Assembly: GCF_000701905.1 (NCBI RefSeq)
Contig: NZ_KL370832.1
Coordinates: forward strand, 285,357-349,356
Direction of reading: 5' to 3'
Length of the DNA stretch: 64,000 nucleotides
DNA from: Proteiniclasticum ruminis DSM 24773
Lineage (GTDB): Bacteria > Bacillota > Clostridia > Clostridiales > Clostridiaceae
In this document: piece after piece, positions 50,617-59,672 of the stretch
How the letters are laid out: the number at the start of each line of letters is the position of its first letter
Position numbering within the stretch: position 1 is the first letter of the stretch
Translations under genes and position numbers: made by a program
The notes under the pieces: model-generated
Databases searched by the model: none
What the model was told of the DNA's origin: nothing
Seen by the model: only the letters and a program-made list of their open reading frames with translations

Positions 50617-51675
50617 ATGGATATTAATGTCATGTTAAAACAAGTGATGGAGCTTGGCGCTTCAGATCTTCATATCACAGTAGGAATAAAACCCACTGCA
50701 AGAGTCCATGGAGACCTGACAGAACTGGACTACCCGAAGCTACTGCCGGAAGATACAGAGTTTCTTTGCAATCAGGTGCTTTCGGGAAATCATAAAGAAG
50801 TGTTCAAGGAGCAAGGGGAAGTGGATCTTTCCTATACCTATAGTGGTCTTGGGAGATTCAGAGTCAACGTCTACAAGCAGCGAAACAGTATGGCCATGGC
50901 ATTAAGATCCATTCCCACAGAAGTGCCTACCATAGAGCAGCTTCAGCTTCCAGACATTCTCCATACCTTGGCCAATAAGAGAAGAGGGATCATCCTGGTC
51001 ACAGGACCCACAGGAAGCGGTAAAAGTACTTCTCTTGCAGCCATGATCAACTACATCAATAAAACAAGAAAAGAGCACATCATCACCCTTGAAGACCCCA
51101 TTGAGTATCTTCATAAGCACAACCAGAGTATGATCAATCAAAGAGAAATTGGTGCCGACTCCAAAAGCTTCTCCAACAGTTTACGAGCTGCTCTTCGTCA
51201 GGATCCAGATGTGATCCTGGTGGGAGAAATGAGAGACCTGGAAACAATAAGTACAGCGCTAACTGCAGCAGAAACAGGGCATCTGGTTTTGGCCACCTTA
51301 CATACCATTGGCGCCGCCAAGACCATTGACCGTATCATTGACGTGTTTCCACCTTATCAGCAGCACCAGATCAGAGTGCAGCTGGCAAGCGTGGTCGAAG
51401 GAATCATCTCTCAGCAGCTGATTCAGACAGCGAATAAGAAGGGCAGAGTTCCGGCTTTAGAGATCATGGTGGCCACACCTGCCATCCGGAATCTCATCCG
51501 GGAAGGTAAGACCCATCAAATTCAGTCCAGCATTCAGACCGGGGCAAGCCTTGGCATGGAAAGCATGGATAAATCTTTGGTAAACCTATATAAGCAAGGC
51601 GTCATTTCCAGAGAAAATCTTCTAAAATACTGTGTGGATCTGGAAACGGTGAAAAGAAATCTGGCTCAGAGCTAA
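50617..51675 (+). CDS. pilT: Type IV pilus retraction ATPase PilT
   Basis: 352 residues: N-terminal PAS-like domain ('LKQVMELGASDLHITVGIKPTARVHGDL'), RecA core with Walker A GPTGSGKST at 130-138, Asp box 'TLEDPIEYLH', Walker B 'ILVGEMRD', His box 'LATLHT'. PilT disassembles the pilus, which drives twitching motility. A 107-base spacer with a small CGATCAG/CTGATCG hairpin (50514-50539) separates it from pilB. The presence of both pilB and pilT means that pili can retract. Confidence 0.95.
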   Translation: MDINVMLKQVMELGASDLHITVGIKPTARVHGDLTELDYPKLLPEDTEFLCNQVLSGNHKEVFKEQGEVDLSYTYSGLGRFRVNVYKQRNSMAMALRSIPTEVPTIEQLQLPDILHTLANKRRGIILVTGPTGSGKSTSLAAMINYINKTRKEHIITLEDPIEYLHKHNQSMINQREIGADSKSFSNSLRAALRQDPDVILVGEMRDLETISTALTAAETGHLVLATLHTIGAAKTIDRIIDVFPPYQQHQIRVQLASVVEGIISQQLIQTANKKGRVPALEIMVATPAIRNLIREGKTHQIQSSIQTGASLGMESMDKSLVNLYKQGVISRENLLKYCVDLETVKRNLAQS

Positions 51676-51702
51676 AATAACGAAGATGAAGGGGGTGATG
51701 TA

Positions 51703-52911
51703 ATGGCGCTCTACAGATATAAGGCGATTCAGCCCGATGGTCAAGAAATTAATGAAGTCATGACTGCAGGAACAATAGAAGAAGTGCAGGAGAAAATCAG
51801 AGACAAAGGGCTGTACCTCATACAGGTAAAGGAAGATGTGGAGAAAAAGTCTGCAGGGGAATCCTTAAGCTTTGGTGGAAAGGTGACGGCAAAGCAGATT
51901 TCTGTCTTCTGCAAGCAGTTTGGAACGCTTCTGAAAGCAGGTGTACCTGTAGCATCAGGACTTGATATTCTCTATAGACAGACAGAGAACAAGAAGCTCA
52001 GAGAAGCTTTAGAAGATGTCTACACAGAAGTGCAGAAAGGTTCTCAAGTATCTACCGCTGTGAAAAATCATCCGAAGATTTTTCCATCTCTCATGGTGAA
52101 CATGATTGAGTCTGGAGAAACTTCAGGTAATCTTGACAACATCATGGAACGGCTCGCCATTCATTATGAGAAGGAATCGAAGATCAATTCGAGAATCAAA
52201 GGTGCCATGATTTATCCCTTAGTATTGTCTGTTTTGTCAATTGTGGTTGTAATTTTCCTTATTACAGTGATATTACCAACCTTTACCGGTATGTTTACAG
52301 GTTCGGGTGTGGAACTCCCACTTCCAACAAGAATTCTCATGGGGCTTTCAGATGCCATCAAAAATTACTGGTATCTCTTTATTGGTGCAATTGTATTGTT
52401 TGCTTATTTAGCCAGTGCCTATATCAGCAGTCCAACTGGCAGATACAGATTTGATGAACTGAAGTTCAAACTTCCTATCGTGAAGGGATCCATCGATAAG
52501 ATTGTCACGGCTAGGTTCACAAGAACTTTAGGGTCACTATTAAAGAGTGGTATACCTCTTATTGAAGCATTAAAGCTTGCAGGAAGTGTCACTGGAAATG
52601 TTGTGACGGAAGAAAGAATCAACTATATTGCCACAGAAGTGGAAAAAGGAGAAACCCTTGGGAGTTCCTTAAAAAGAACACCTACATTTGGACCTATGGT
52701 GGTATCTATGATCCAGATTGGGGAAGAGTCTGGAAGTCTTGACCAGATGCTGGACAAAAGTGCAGACTTTTATGAACAGGAGCTGGAAGATGCCATTGAT
52801 CGGTTGTTAAAACTGATGGAACCATTGCTCATTGTGTTTATGGCTGTAATCATTGGATTTATCGTGATTGCCATGGCCTTACCAATGTTTGAAATGGTGA
52901 ACACTGTTTAA
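51703..52911 (+). CDS. pilC: Type IV pilus platform protein PilC
   Basis: 402 residues, with two repeats of the T2SSF domain (about 65-190 and 265-395), each with paired transmembrane helices. Typical features: 'ISVFCKQFGTLLKAGVPVASGLDIL', 'MVVSMIQIGEESGSLDQMLDKSADFYEQEL' and C-terminal 'IVIAMALPMFEMVNTV'. It rotates to add or remove pilin subunits. GAAGGGGGTG precedes ATG 51703. It is the last of the core machinery genes before the major pilin. Confidence 0.95.
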   Translation: MALYRYKAIQPDGQEINEVMTAGTIEEVQEKIRDKGLYLIQVKEDVEKKSAGESLSFGGKVTAKQISVFCKQFGTLLKAGVPVASGLDILYRQTENKKLREALEDVYTEVQKGSQVSTAVKNHPKIFPSLMVNMIESGETSGNLDNIMERLAIHYEKESKINSRIKGAMIYPLVLSVLSIVVVIFLITVILPTFTGMFTGSGVELPLPTRILMGLSDAIKNYWYLFIGAIVLFAYLASAYISSPTGRYRFDELKFKLPIVKGSIDKIVTARFTRTLGSLLKSGIPLIEALKLAGSVTGNVVTEERINYIATEVEKGETLGSSLKRTPTFGPMVVSMIQIGEESGSLDQMLDKSADFYEQELEDAIDRLLKLMEPLLIVFMAVIIGFIVIAMALPMFEMVNTV

Positions 52912-53016
52912 CATAGATTTTGAAATTTGGTAAGTATATTGAAAGGGGTGGTTCATGACGAAAGGGAGTAGCAGGAATCATTAATATAAAATTTATTATA
53001 AAAAGGAGAAATGAAC

Positions 53017-53388
53017 ATGAACAAAAATTTATTAACCAAGCTCAAGAAAAACAAGAAGGGGTTCACCCTTATTGAACTGATTGTTGTTATTGCTATTTTG
53101 GGGATTTTGGCTGCGATAGCATTACCAAGATTAAGTGGTTTTAGAGATGACGCTAATTCAGCTAAAAATGCAGCAGATGCTGCAATAATCTATAGAGCTG
53201 CCGAAAGTGCTTATGCTGCAGGTAGGCTCGCGGACCCTAATGCTGATGGAGACTTAAATTGGAGCAAAGACGGTGACGATGGTTGGGGACAGTATGTAGA
53301 TCAAGTTACGGTAACTCCGACATTCTCTGGACATCCTGCAAATAATGATTTAATAGTAACAATAGGCGATTCGAAATATCCTGAATAA
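53017..53388 (+). CDS. Type IV pilin (probable major pilin)
   Basis: 123 residues. Class III leader: MNKNLLTKLKKNKKG cut before F16 ('KKG|FTLIELIVVIAILGILAAIALPRL', with E at +5 of the mature chain). The mature protein is short (108 residues) with an Asp/Gly-rich loop in the middle ('NADGDLNWSKDGDDGWG') that could bind calcium, and few cysteines (none visible). GGAG lies eight bases before ATG 53017; ATG 53011 is too close. A 9-codon open frame with a binding site precedes it at 52955-52984, which could affect translation. Its place after pilC and small size fit the major pilin. Confidence 0.9.
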   Translation: MNKNLLTKLKKNKKGFTLIELIVVIAILGILAAIALPRLSGFRDDANSAKNAADAAIIYRAAESAYAAGRLADPNADGDLNWSKDGDDGWGQYVDQVTVTPTFSGHPANNDLIVTIGDSKYPE

Positions 53389-53464
53389 ATAGAAAGAGAA
53401 CAGGGATATTGTTTTGAAGAATTGTCCCAAGATAGTAACAATTAATTATATTAGAACCAACAAG

Positions 53465-53494
53465 GAGGCTTGGAATCATACGATTCTGAGCCTC
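53465..53494 (+). terminator. Hairpin after the pilin gene
   Basis: GAGGCTTGGAATC (53465-53477) pairs with GATTCTGAGCCTC (53482-53494) over all 13 positions when two G-U pairs are allowed, loop of four bases. No clear U-tract follows, so it may be an RNA-stabilising 3' hairpin rather than a full terminator. Confidence 0.6.
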
Positions 53495-54086
53495 TGGTGT
53501 TATTGTGGAACTTTGGTAATTTGGCGTTGTGATATACTGAGATTAGTGGTAGATCGTGAAAATCTCCAGAAGAGGTTACTGTAATCAGGATTGAGTGCAG
53601 ATAATGAGCTAAGGGTAGAATATCATGTGTTTACGGAAATAAGAATTACCTCCATCTAAAAGTACTAAATGAGACTGATATGTTCCTACAGACTAAGGTT
53701 GTACTTCGATATGTTTCCATGTACGAGCCACGATAAAAGATTGGATTTAAACAGTGGACTATGGTATTTATCAATTCAACTCTAAACACGTTGAGATGGT
53801 AGTATTGATGTCAAGGGAGAGAAGTAAGTGTGTGCAAAAGGCTTGAAATAAATCCTTTTCGGGGTTTTAGAGTGAAAATTTAAAGTGAAGAGATTGTTAA
53901 AATATCTGTTCGTGAGAACAAGTCCAAAGGCACGATTTTGAACATGTCAGTGCGATTTTGATAAAATCGGCTTGTAGTGTTCAGTAAAGATGTTTTGAAT
54001 ATAAATGAGTGATTAGATTAGGTTGGATGGGGCCAGGATCGACATGTTTAGAGGATAATTCTAGCGATTATGAAAGGAGGGTTCTT
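53495..54086. other. Non-coding AT-rich stretch after the pilin gene
   Basis: No supported gene. It holds an imperfect long hairpin 53939-53983 (TGAACA/TGTTCA outside, CGATTTT/AAAATCG inside, preceded by a similar GCACGATTTTGA). Stops in every frame and lack of binding sites argue against coding. Confidence 0.5.
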
Positions 54087-54203
54087 TTGGATTTTGTAAA
54101 TGACTTTGATAAAATCATATGTGAAGTGACGAGTGTGCTCGGAAAGCCTCTCGATAAAACCATATATGATATTGTTGATACTAGAAATACCACACCAACC
54201 TAG
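54087..54203 (+). CDS. Possible 38-residue peptide
   Basis: TTG start at 54087 with a strong AAAGGAGG at 54073-54080 (spacing six); product LDFVNDFDKIICEVTSVLGK and so on, ending TTPT, with one cysteine, acidic and helical. The longer frame from 54009 is less likely. I do not recognise it. It could be a truncated relic of a longer gene, since the region around shows decay. Confidence 0.3.
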   Translation: MDFVNDFDKIICEVTSVLGKPLDKTIYDIVDTRNTTPT

Positions 54204-54565
54204 GAGCTTGCCAATTGGAATGATAGGTATCTATGCATTTTGGTGTGAAGGTGAATTTTGAAAATTGGAAAACTCTGACCGAGTAGTAATGCTAGGTTTT
54301 GAGTCTGCATTATAATCCAAGATCTGCCCAAAGTACCCTAGCAGTATCAGTTTTATCAGATGTTTGAATGCAAGATAAAGTCATACATGAAAATAATGTT
54401 GAAAATGAATAAAGTATAACTGTCGTAGTATAGATATATTACTTGATTCAAACATGGGCATTTTTACAGCAGTGCTTATTGAATCAGTTATTCATTATAA
54501 ATATGAACCAATTTACGAAGGTGTTGCTGCTCAAAGAAAAACATGAAAATAATAGGGGGTTAATT
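54204..54565. other. Intergenic, no recognised feature
   Basis: 362 bases, AT-rich. No coding frame with a ribosome binding site and no clear hairpin until AATAGGGGGT, the binding site of the gene at 54566. Confidence 0.4.
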
Positions 54566-54919
54566 ATGGCTGATAAAATAAAACATACTCGTAGAGAAGA
54601 GGTGGTTAATAGCATTCTTGATGCCGGAGCCCTGGATATAAAAAATATAGGTGTAGATGCTACTCATGTAATTATCCATGAGGTGAAAGAATGGCTCATA
54701 GATAGATACAATAAGGTCAAATCGAATCCAATAAATGATCAGAAGATGACGTTAGATGACTTAGAAATGCGTATTAAAATCTCTAATAAAAATGTTGATA
54801 TCGGTATGAGAAAAAAGGAAATTGCTATCATGTGGGCAATGAAAAGACTGGGATACGGCGAAGAACAAACACAAGAAGTATTGGACCTTGCTAATATTGC
54901 ATATCAGAAAAGAGAGTAG
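54566..54919 (+). CDS. Hypothetical protein, 117 residues, in the pilin region
   Basis: Soluble, helix-rich, no signal peptide, no membrane segment, no cysteine. 'MADKIKHTRREEVVNSILDAGALDIKNIG' at the start and 'KKEIAIMWAMKRLGYGEEQTQEVLDLANIAYQ' at the end suggest a small helical, possibly DNA- or protein-binding fold, but no family is recognised. TAGGGGGTTAATT precedes ATG 54566; a longer frame from 54443 has no binding site. It lies among pilin genes and relic DNA and uses AT-rich codons unlike the 45-53 kb genes. Confidence 0.6.
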   Translation: MADKIKHTRREEVVNSILDAGALDIKNIGVDATHVIIHEVKEWLIDRYNKVKSNPINDQKMTLDDLEMRIKISNKNVDIGMRKKEIAIMWAMKRLGYGEEQTQEVLDLANIAYQKRE

Positions 54920-55000
54920 ACTATAAACGACATATAAAATGAATCTAATTGTTTGGACACAAAAACATAAAACTCAAGTGTTAATGACTTTATATAATAT

Positions 55001-55038
55001 CCCGAAACTGATGGTGTTTACTGTCCATAAGTTTCGGG
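55001..55038. terminator. Hairpin CCCGAAACT / AGTTTCGGG
   Basis: CCCGAAACT (55001-55009) and AGTTTCGGG (55030-55038), perfect 9-bp stem, 20-base loop. No U-tract. It follows the 54566 gene by about 80 bases. Confidence 0.5.
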
Positions 55039-55099
55039 TAGAAATGGCAAGCTTAATTCTCTCAATGCCCACTTCTTAATTTGCTTCATTACACTAGCG

Positions 55100-55315
55100 A
55101 TGATGAGACTCAAACAGAATAAGGTAGTAGAGTCAACGGGGGCACCTACAATAAGTCAATTTGACTGGGAAGCTGGTCTCAGCGCGAAAAGAGTACAGGT
55201 AGCACTGAAAGAATACATTGCTATAGAAATTCCGCAAGGATATTTCTTAACTACACGGGTAACTGAAGACTTAAGGACAATAACCCGAGCTTTAGGCATT
55301 GAAAAAGATCTTTGA
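55100..55315 (+). pseudogene. Possible small orphan frame or gene remnant
   Basis: A 71-codon open frame; contents 'STGAPTISQFDWEAGLSAKRVQVALKEYIAIEIPQGYFLTTRV' read like a protein fragment but have no family match I can name. There is no ribosome binding site at 55100 and the sequence before it is not coding. Likely a remnant. Confidence 0.25.
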
Positions 55316-55410
55316 CTTCCAAAGTTATCTGAGCTCAAACAGTATCGGTTCGATATCCGAAAAAAACTGATAACTTAGCACCTAAAACTACTGTACTATT
55401 TCATGATAAA

Positions 55411-55453
55411 TCAACCCCGTAAACCATTGATACAAAATGGATTACGGGGTTGA
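55411..55453. terminator. Strong hairpin in the pilin region
   Basis: TCAACCCCGTAA (55411-55422) pairs with TTACGGGGTTGA (55442-55453), with an inner ACCATT/AATGG pairing. Perfect outer stem of 12 bp; no long U-tract follows, so it may end a minus-strand transcript or be a structured element. Confidence 0.6.
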
Positions 55454-55773
55454 AGTGCTATTCGTCTCGAAACTCAGGAGTTAATATTCAATATATCAAA
55501 TTATTCTGTCTAAAATGTGATACTACAATTGAAATCTGATATAATATAATAAAAATAACTCAAAAATGTTAGAGATAGATTGTGAATATTGTCTTATTTG
55601 CGGTGGTTGCATATGAATGGATAACTGCATCACTAATGACTAAACACCGCGAATAATACTCCATTCATTATGGCTATTATCCGCATGTATATTAATAACT
55701 TATCTGAAGTGTATCAATCTCGGTTGAAATTTAGTATATATTATAAATCATATGGTTTAGAGGAGGTCTTGTT

Positions 55774-56880
55774 ATGATTGAAGTAAATCCGATACGTAAA
55801 AATGAAGGTAGTGCTTTAGTATTTGTACTAATCCTCTTGCTTGTTATGTCTATTTTAGGTGTTTCTGTCCTCTCTCTTTCTGTATCTGAAAACAAGCAAG
55901 CAGTCCATCAAGAAACAAAAATAAAATACTATTATTCTGCAAGAGCAGGTGCAGATGCAATGGCAGCATACCTGATTAAAAATCCATCTATGCTAAGTAA
56001 AGTTATTGAACAATCAAAAAAAGGACCAGCAATTGGTAGTATCGACGGTAAAGGGTTTGAAGTTTATGTCACCGGAACTGAACATGAGTTTATTATTGAG
56101 TCGATCTCATATGGTGTAGATGGATTTGAAGAATCCAAACTTTATCTAACTATGAAAGAAAATAATATATTAGATCATGCAATATTTACTAAAGATACTA
56201 TAGATCTTAAAAAAACACATATAAACGGCAATATAGGTACAAATAGTGCTGCTATGAATCTTGGAAGTAGCTTGATCAACGGAAATATAACATTAGGGAT
56301 TGGTGCGTCAACAGTTGATATTCATTCGGCAGAAGGGTATGTTTCTTCAGGCTATGTTGTAAATAAATTATCAGAACCAATTTATTTGCCAGATCCTAAC
56401 TCGGACGACTTTCCTACTCCGATAAACACCGGTACCATCAGAATCAATACAAACGATTATGTAGATGATTTGGTAGATGGTAAATTATATGCAAAAATCG
56501 ATAGCATTGATATCGGAGGAAACACTGAGTTTTTAGTTGAAGGTGGTGGTCAAGTCCATTTATTTGTAACGGGTTTAATAGAAACAAAAGGTACTAGTTC
56601 CATTATCACTGATGATTATACAGATCTATACATATATTCAGATACTAATCAAAAAATATCAATCCGTGGAGCATCATCTCAATCAAATGTAGTAGTTTAT
56701 GCACCAAATGCAATAATTGAATTTAACGGTGGTGGCAATGGCAATATAAAAGCATCATTTATCGCTAGAGAATTTTGGGGACCTAGCAGTAATTATACAA
56801 TAACACAAAGCACAGGTAGTATGGTAGATTTAAACCTATCTCAATCTGTCGGTTATTATAGAGCTACTTGGAGTGAATAG
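55774..56880 (+). CDS. PilX-like minor pilin/pilus-associated protein
   Basis: 368 residues. N-terminus 'EGSALVFVLILLLVMSILGVSVLSL' is the PilX_N hydrophobic helix (cleavage site Gly-Ser, but Phe in place of Glu at +5, as in many PilX proteins). The rest is a beta-rich, low-complexity body with repeated Asn/Gly/Ile runs ('NGNIGTNSAAMNLGSSLINGNITLG') resembling a beta-helix or DUF7305-type surface domain. It probably forms part of the pilus tip complex. AGAGGAGG precedes ATG 55774. It ends 12 bases before a prepilin gene. Codon use is AT-rich compared with the core pil genes. Confidence 0.8.
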   Translation: MIEVNPIRKNEGSALVFVLILLLVMSILGVSVLSLSVSENKQAVHQETKIKYYYSARAGADAMAAYLIKNPSMLSKVIEQSKKGPAIGSIDGKGFEVYVTGTEHEFIIESISYGVDGFEESKLYLTMKENNILDHAIFTKDTIDLKKTHINGNIGTNSAAMNLGSSLINGNITLGIGASTVDIHSAEGYVSSGYVVNKLSEPIYLPDPNSDDFPTPINTGTIRINTNDYVDDLVDGKLYAKIDSIDIGGNTEFLVEGGGQVHLFVTGLIETKGTSSIITDDYTDLYIYSDTNQKISIRGASSQSNVVVYAPNAIIEFNGGGNGNIKASFIAREFWGPSSNYTITQSTGSMVDLNLSQSVGYYRATWSE

Positions 56881-56892
56881 TGAGGTATTGGA

Positions 56893-57228
56893 ATGCATAA
56901 TAATAATAATAATAATAATAAGGGAATGACATTAATTGAAGTAATTCTAGCAATTGCGATAATTGGAATTATAACAGTTAGTTTTCTTTCTATATTTACT
57001 ACAGGATTCTCTTTAGTTAAGCGCGCTGGTGATAAATCTTATGTAGTGTTTGATAATCATGCAGAAATTGAAGCAAGTCTTAGTGTTCCAGGGATTGACG
57101 GAACATCATCATTAAAAATAATACTTAACGACGGTACTGAAATTGTTGTACCTGGAGCTATTGATGTTTTCACTCAAGAATCTGGAAATGTGAGTACAAA
57201 TATTACAGTATTTAGACCAATAAACTAA
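56893..57228 (+). CDS. Minor prepilin with poly-Asn leader
   Basis: 111 residues. Leader MH followed by seven Asn, then KG, with cleavage before M12 ('KG|MTLIEVILAIAIIGIITVSFLSIFTTGF', Glu at +5). Normal leaders carry Lys or Arg, so the Asn run is unusual. It is encoded by seven AAT codons (56899-56919). The mature part is short and beta-rich. The gene lies 12 bases after the PilX-like gene with a weak binding site (GTGAGGT). Confidence 0.85.
   Translation: MHNNNNNNNKGMTLIEVILAIAIIGIITVSFLSIFTTGFSLVKRAGDKSYVVFDNHAEIEASLSVPGIDGTSSLKIILNDGTEIVVPGAIDVFTQESGNVSTNITVFRPIN
56897..56921 (+). repeat. Trinucleotide (ATA/AAT) repeat in prepilin leader
   Basis: About eight ATA units in frame as Asn codons. 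Slipped-strand changes would add or remove Asn without a frameshift. Confidence 0.8.
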
Positions 57229-57977
57229 AAGTCTTGTGGTATTAAGTCAAATGACTGAATAAAGAAGTTTGTATCAAACTAAATCTTGCTGGAGAATAAT
57301 TGCAATAGTAAAGAAACCCATTGAAGAACACTAGCTAGCATTCTTGGGTTTAGTGAGGATATGAGCATCACTGAGATGGCAGCACCAACTAGTTAATAAT
57401 GTAGGTAGTGATTATCAGTCCAATCAAGGGAAGTATGTTATACTCATGAGACTTGAAATGCTTTCGCTTCCAATGGAATCCAGGGTAGTTTGCTGATTTG
57501 CCTTCGTTCTCAAAATGCTCAATTTGTTTAATTTCTGTTAGGATTCTCGCTGTATAAATAGGACCAATACGAGAGATGTAAGGAATGTTCACCAGAGCTT
57601 CTTTATTGTCCTTCAGCAGTGATTTAATTTATCCCTTAAACTATCGATCATAAGAGCATTGGTGGCAAGGACCATATCCCTAGCACTGATCGTCTGAAAA
57701 TAAGCTCTTTCATGAGTATTTGGATCTTCCATCATAGTAGCTGCCCGATGCTACTACGATCGGAGAAACATGCAAGGATGTGATTCAGCTTATGCGTTTA
57801 CACTATACATAACGGCTGAGAAGCGCTCTTTCGATTCCAGTCTAGCAATAAGAGTGATTAGCCTCACCCAGATGAATCATGTTCCATATCTGCATTATCC
57901 AGTGATATGATCCCCAATCCAAGTTAAGAATTAAATAACAAACAAAGATAAAATATACAATACAAGGAGTGAATATA
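57229..57977. other. Region between prepilins containing decayed IS110 DNA
   Basis: 749 bases. It contains a hairpin with AAACCCA/TGGGTTT arms (57314-57351) and the transposase relic on the minus strand (57389-57740). Nothing else is supported. Confidence 0.6.
57389..57740 (-). pseudogene. Decayed IS110-family transposase
   Basis: Minus-strand reading gives 'NIPYISRIGPIYTARILTEIKQ' and '...FENEGKSANYPGFHWKRKHF', which matches the C-terminal part of IS110/IS116 transposases ('IPGI-GP-x-A-x-I-L-EI-I-F', then 'YAG-x-W/P'). Preceding frames show 'SARDMVLATNALMIDSLRDKL' before a frameshift and stop. Start, catalytic Asp/Glu part and inverted repeats are missing, so it cannot move. It is evidence of past insertion in this stretch. 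Confidence 0.7.
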
Positions 57978-59507
57978 TTGAGAGAATTTAAGATAAGCTC
58001 TAATAAAGGTTTGACTTTAGTCGAAGTTATTGTAACTCTAGCAATTCTTGGTATTGTGATGTCTACAATATTATCTCTCAATTTATTTGGATTAGAAAGC
58101 TTTACCTTAACAAATAGAACTGCTGATAATCAGTTTGATGTGAGAATGCCAACAGATTTTATTGCCAAGAAAATACGCTACGCTGACAAGATTAAAATAT
58201 TAAATAATATAAATATGACACCAGAACCAGGAGCACATCAGATTTACGTAGAAAACGGCAAACTAATATATAAGGAATATGGTAATCCGACTAAAATTAT
58301 TGGAGCGTCAGATAACGGAGATTATACTTTTATTGTGAATAAAAGCAATAGAGGTGGAAATCTAGTAAGCTATACTATCGGTAAAAAAGGTACAAGTATA
58401 TATGATCTTAAAACTGAAGTAATTGGCTTGAATCTATCGAAAACTATTTCAGGTGACTCTACCGGAAGCTATATAGAATTTACAACAAATAATGCTGATA
58501 GTGTTGAACCCGTTTCAATAACTGAGTTGATAGATCCAGCTTCCGTAATCACTGTTATAGGTGGAATAATAAATATGCCTAAGAGAGTTATGGCAATAAT
58601 GTCTGATGGTACTTCTAGAGAAGTGGCTGTGAAGTGGCAACCTTCATCAATAGATACTTCAGTGAGCGGATATAAATCGAGTGTTGGTAGAGTAGTTGGT
58701 ACGGATGATACAGTAACGCTGGGCGTTTTGATTGGTGACTTTAAAATTGTAAATATTGAGGACATTACAATAGAAAAGAATTTAAATGAAGAATTTAGTA
58801 TGCCGACAAAAGTATCGGCCAAAGTTGAGTCAATTTATGCTTCAGAAGAATTAACATTAGAGGTTCAAGTTTCCAGCTGGGATAAGAATTTAGATACATC
58901 AGAAGTTGGAATTTACGAAGCAAATGGATCAGTAGAAGGATATGTAGATATTTATGGGAATAATAAAATTATTAAGTTGTACCTCGAAGTGATAAACGAA
59001 CCAACTGTTTCTATTGAATCTATAGATAAAATAAGGGTCGAAAAACTTAGAGGTTCAATCTACGAGCTTCCCAAAAATGTTCCAGCTATAATGAGTGATG
59101 GAACTGAAAAGTTTGTTTCAGTGACATGGAATAATACTACTATCGACACTTCAACTATAGGAACCACACTGTATTCTGGTATGGTAGCAGGATATTCCGG
59201 ATTTGTTCAATTAGAGCTAGTAGTTGTTAATCAAAAGCTTATAATAGATAATGTGTATATTTTGCATAGAGCAAACGGCAACAGTGATAATAGTATTATA
59301 AGGGTAAGTGGTAATATTGGTGCTACAGTAATATTAATTAAAAAGGATGGAAGCGAGATTAATTCTGAAGTGATAGGATCTACTGGTGAGGTTGAAATAA
59401 ACAAGATAAACTTATTTAAAGACAAAGGTATACAGGAAATATACATTAGAAGAGATGGTTGGCAGAATAGTGAAAAATTTAGTATTGAAGATGCCCAGGA
59501 AGATTAA
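57978..59507 (+). CDS. Prepilin fused to Ig-like (Big_4) repeats
   Basis: 509 residues, TTG start at 57978 with AAGGAG eight bases upstream (GTG 57969 overlaps the binding site). Leader cleaves before L ('NKG|LTLVEVIVTLAILGIVMSTILSL', Glu at +5). After a PilW-like stretch (about 30-180) there are Ig-like repeats seen by the Big_4 pattern 'SDGT-x5-V-x-V-x-W-x8-DTS-x3-G' at about 200-240 and 365-410, and a possible further one in between. Such domains are used for adhesion. It is the largest pilin-like protein here and may cap the pilus as an adhesin. A strong terminator follows at 59621. Confidence 0.85.
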   Translation: MREFKISSNKGLTLVEVIVTLAILGIVMSTILSLNLFGLESFTLTNRTADNQFDVRMPTDFIAKKIRYADKIKILNNINMTPEPGAHQIYVENGKLIYKEYGNPTKIIGASDNGDYTFIVNKSNRGGNLVSYTIGKKGTSIYDLKTEVIGLNLSKTISGDSTGSYIEFTTNNADSVEPVSITELIDPASVITVIGGIINMPKRVMAIMSDGTSREVAVKWQPSSIDTSVSGYKSSVGRVVGTDDTVTLGVLIGDFKIVNIEDITIEKNLNEEFSMPTKVSAKVESIYASEELTLEVQVSSWDKNLDTSEVGIYEANGSVEGYVDIYGNNKIIKLYLEVINEPTVSIESIDKIRVEKLRGSIYELPKNVPAIMSDGTEKFVSVTWNNTTIDTSTIGTTLYSGMVAGYSGFVQLELVVVNQKLIIDNVYILHRANGNSDNSIIRVSGNIGATVILIKKDGSEINSEVIGSTGEVEINKINLFKDKGIQEIYIRRDGWQNSEKFSIEDAQED

Positions 59508-59620
59508 AGAATACTTTATAATTTATCTAATCTAGCGGATCTATAATTCGCTAGGATAATGTAATGTTAATCTTTATTTTGAGAATGAATACCTTAAGTC
59601 AATTTATACATACTTTCAAT

Positions 59621-59672
59621 AATAAGATAAAAACAGAGGCGGCTATTGTAACTGTCTCTGTTTTTATCTTAT
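59621..59672 (+). terminator. Strong terminator after Ig-like prepilin
   Basis: AATAAGATAAAAACAGAG (59621-59638) pairs perfectly with CTCTGTTTTTATCTTATT (59655-59672). An 18-bp stem with T-rich right arm. Confidence 0.85.

Larger units (their letters stand above)
54920..55773. other. Gene-poor region with two hairpins
   Basis: 854 bases before the PilX-like gene. A 71-codon plus frame (55100-55315) exists but lacks a ribosome binding site. Two stem-loops stand out (55001-55038 and 55411-55453, listed separately). The rest is AT-rich with no recognised promoter apart from AGAGGAGG before 55774. Confidence 0.5.

Noticed and set aside
53865-53895. GTTTTAGAG string resembling the start of a type II CRISPR repeat
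   Set aside because: Only one copy, no spacer-repeat pattern, no cas genes anywhere in the window.
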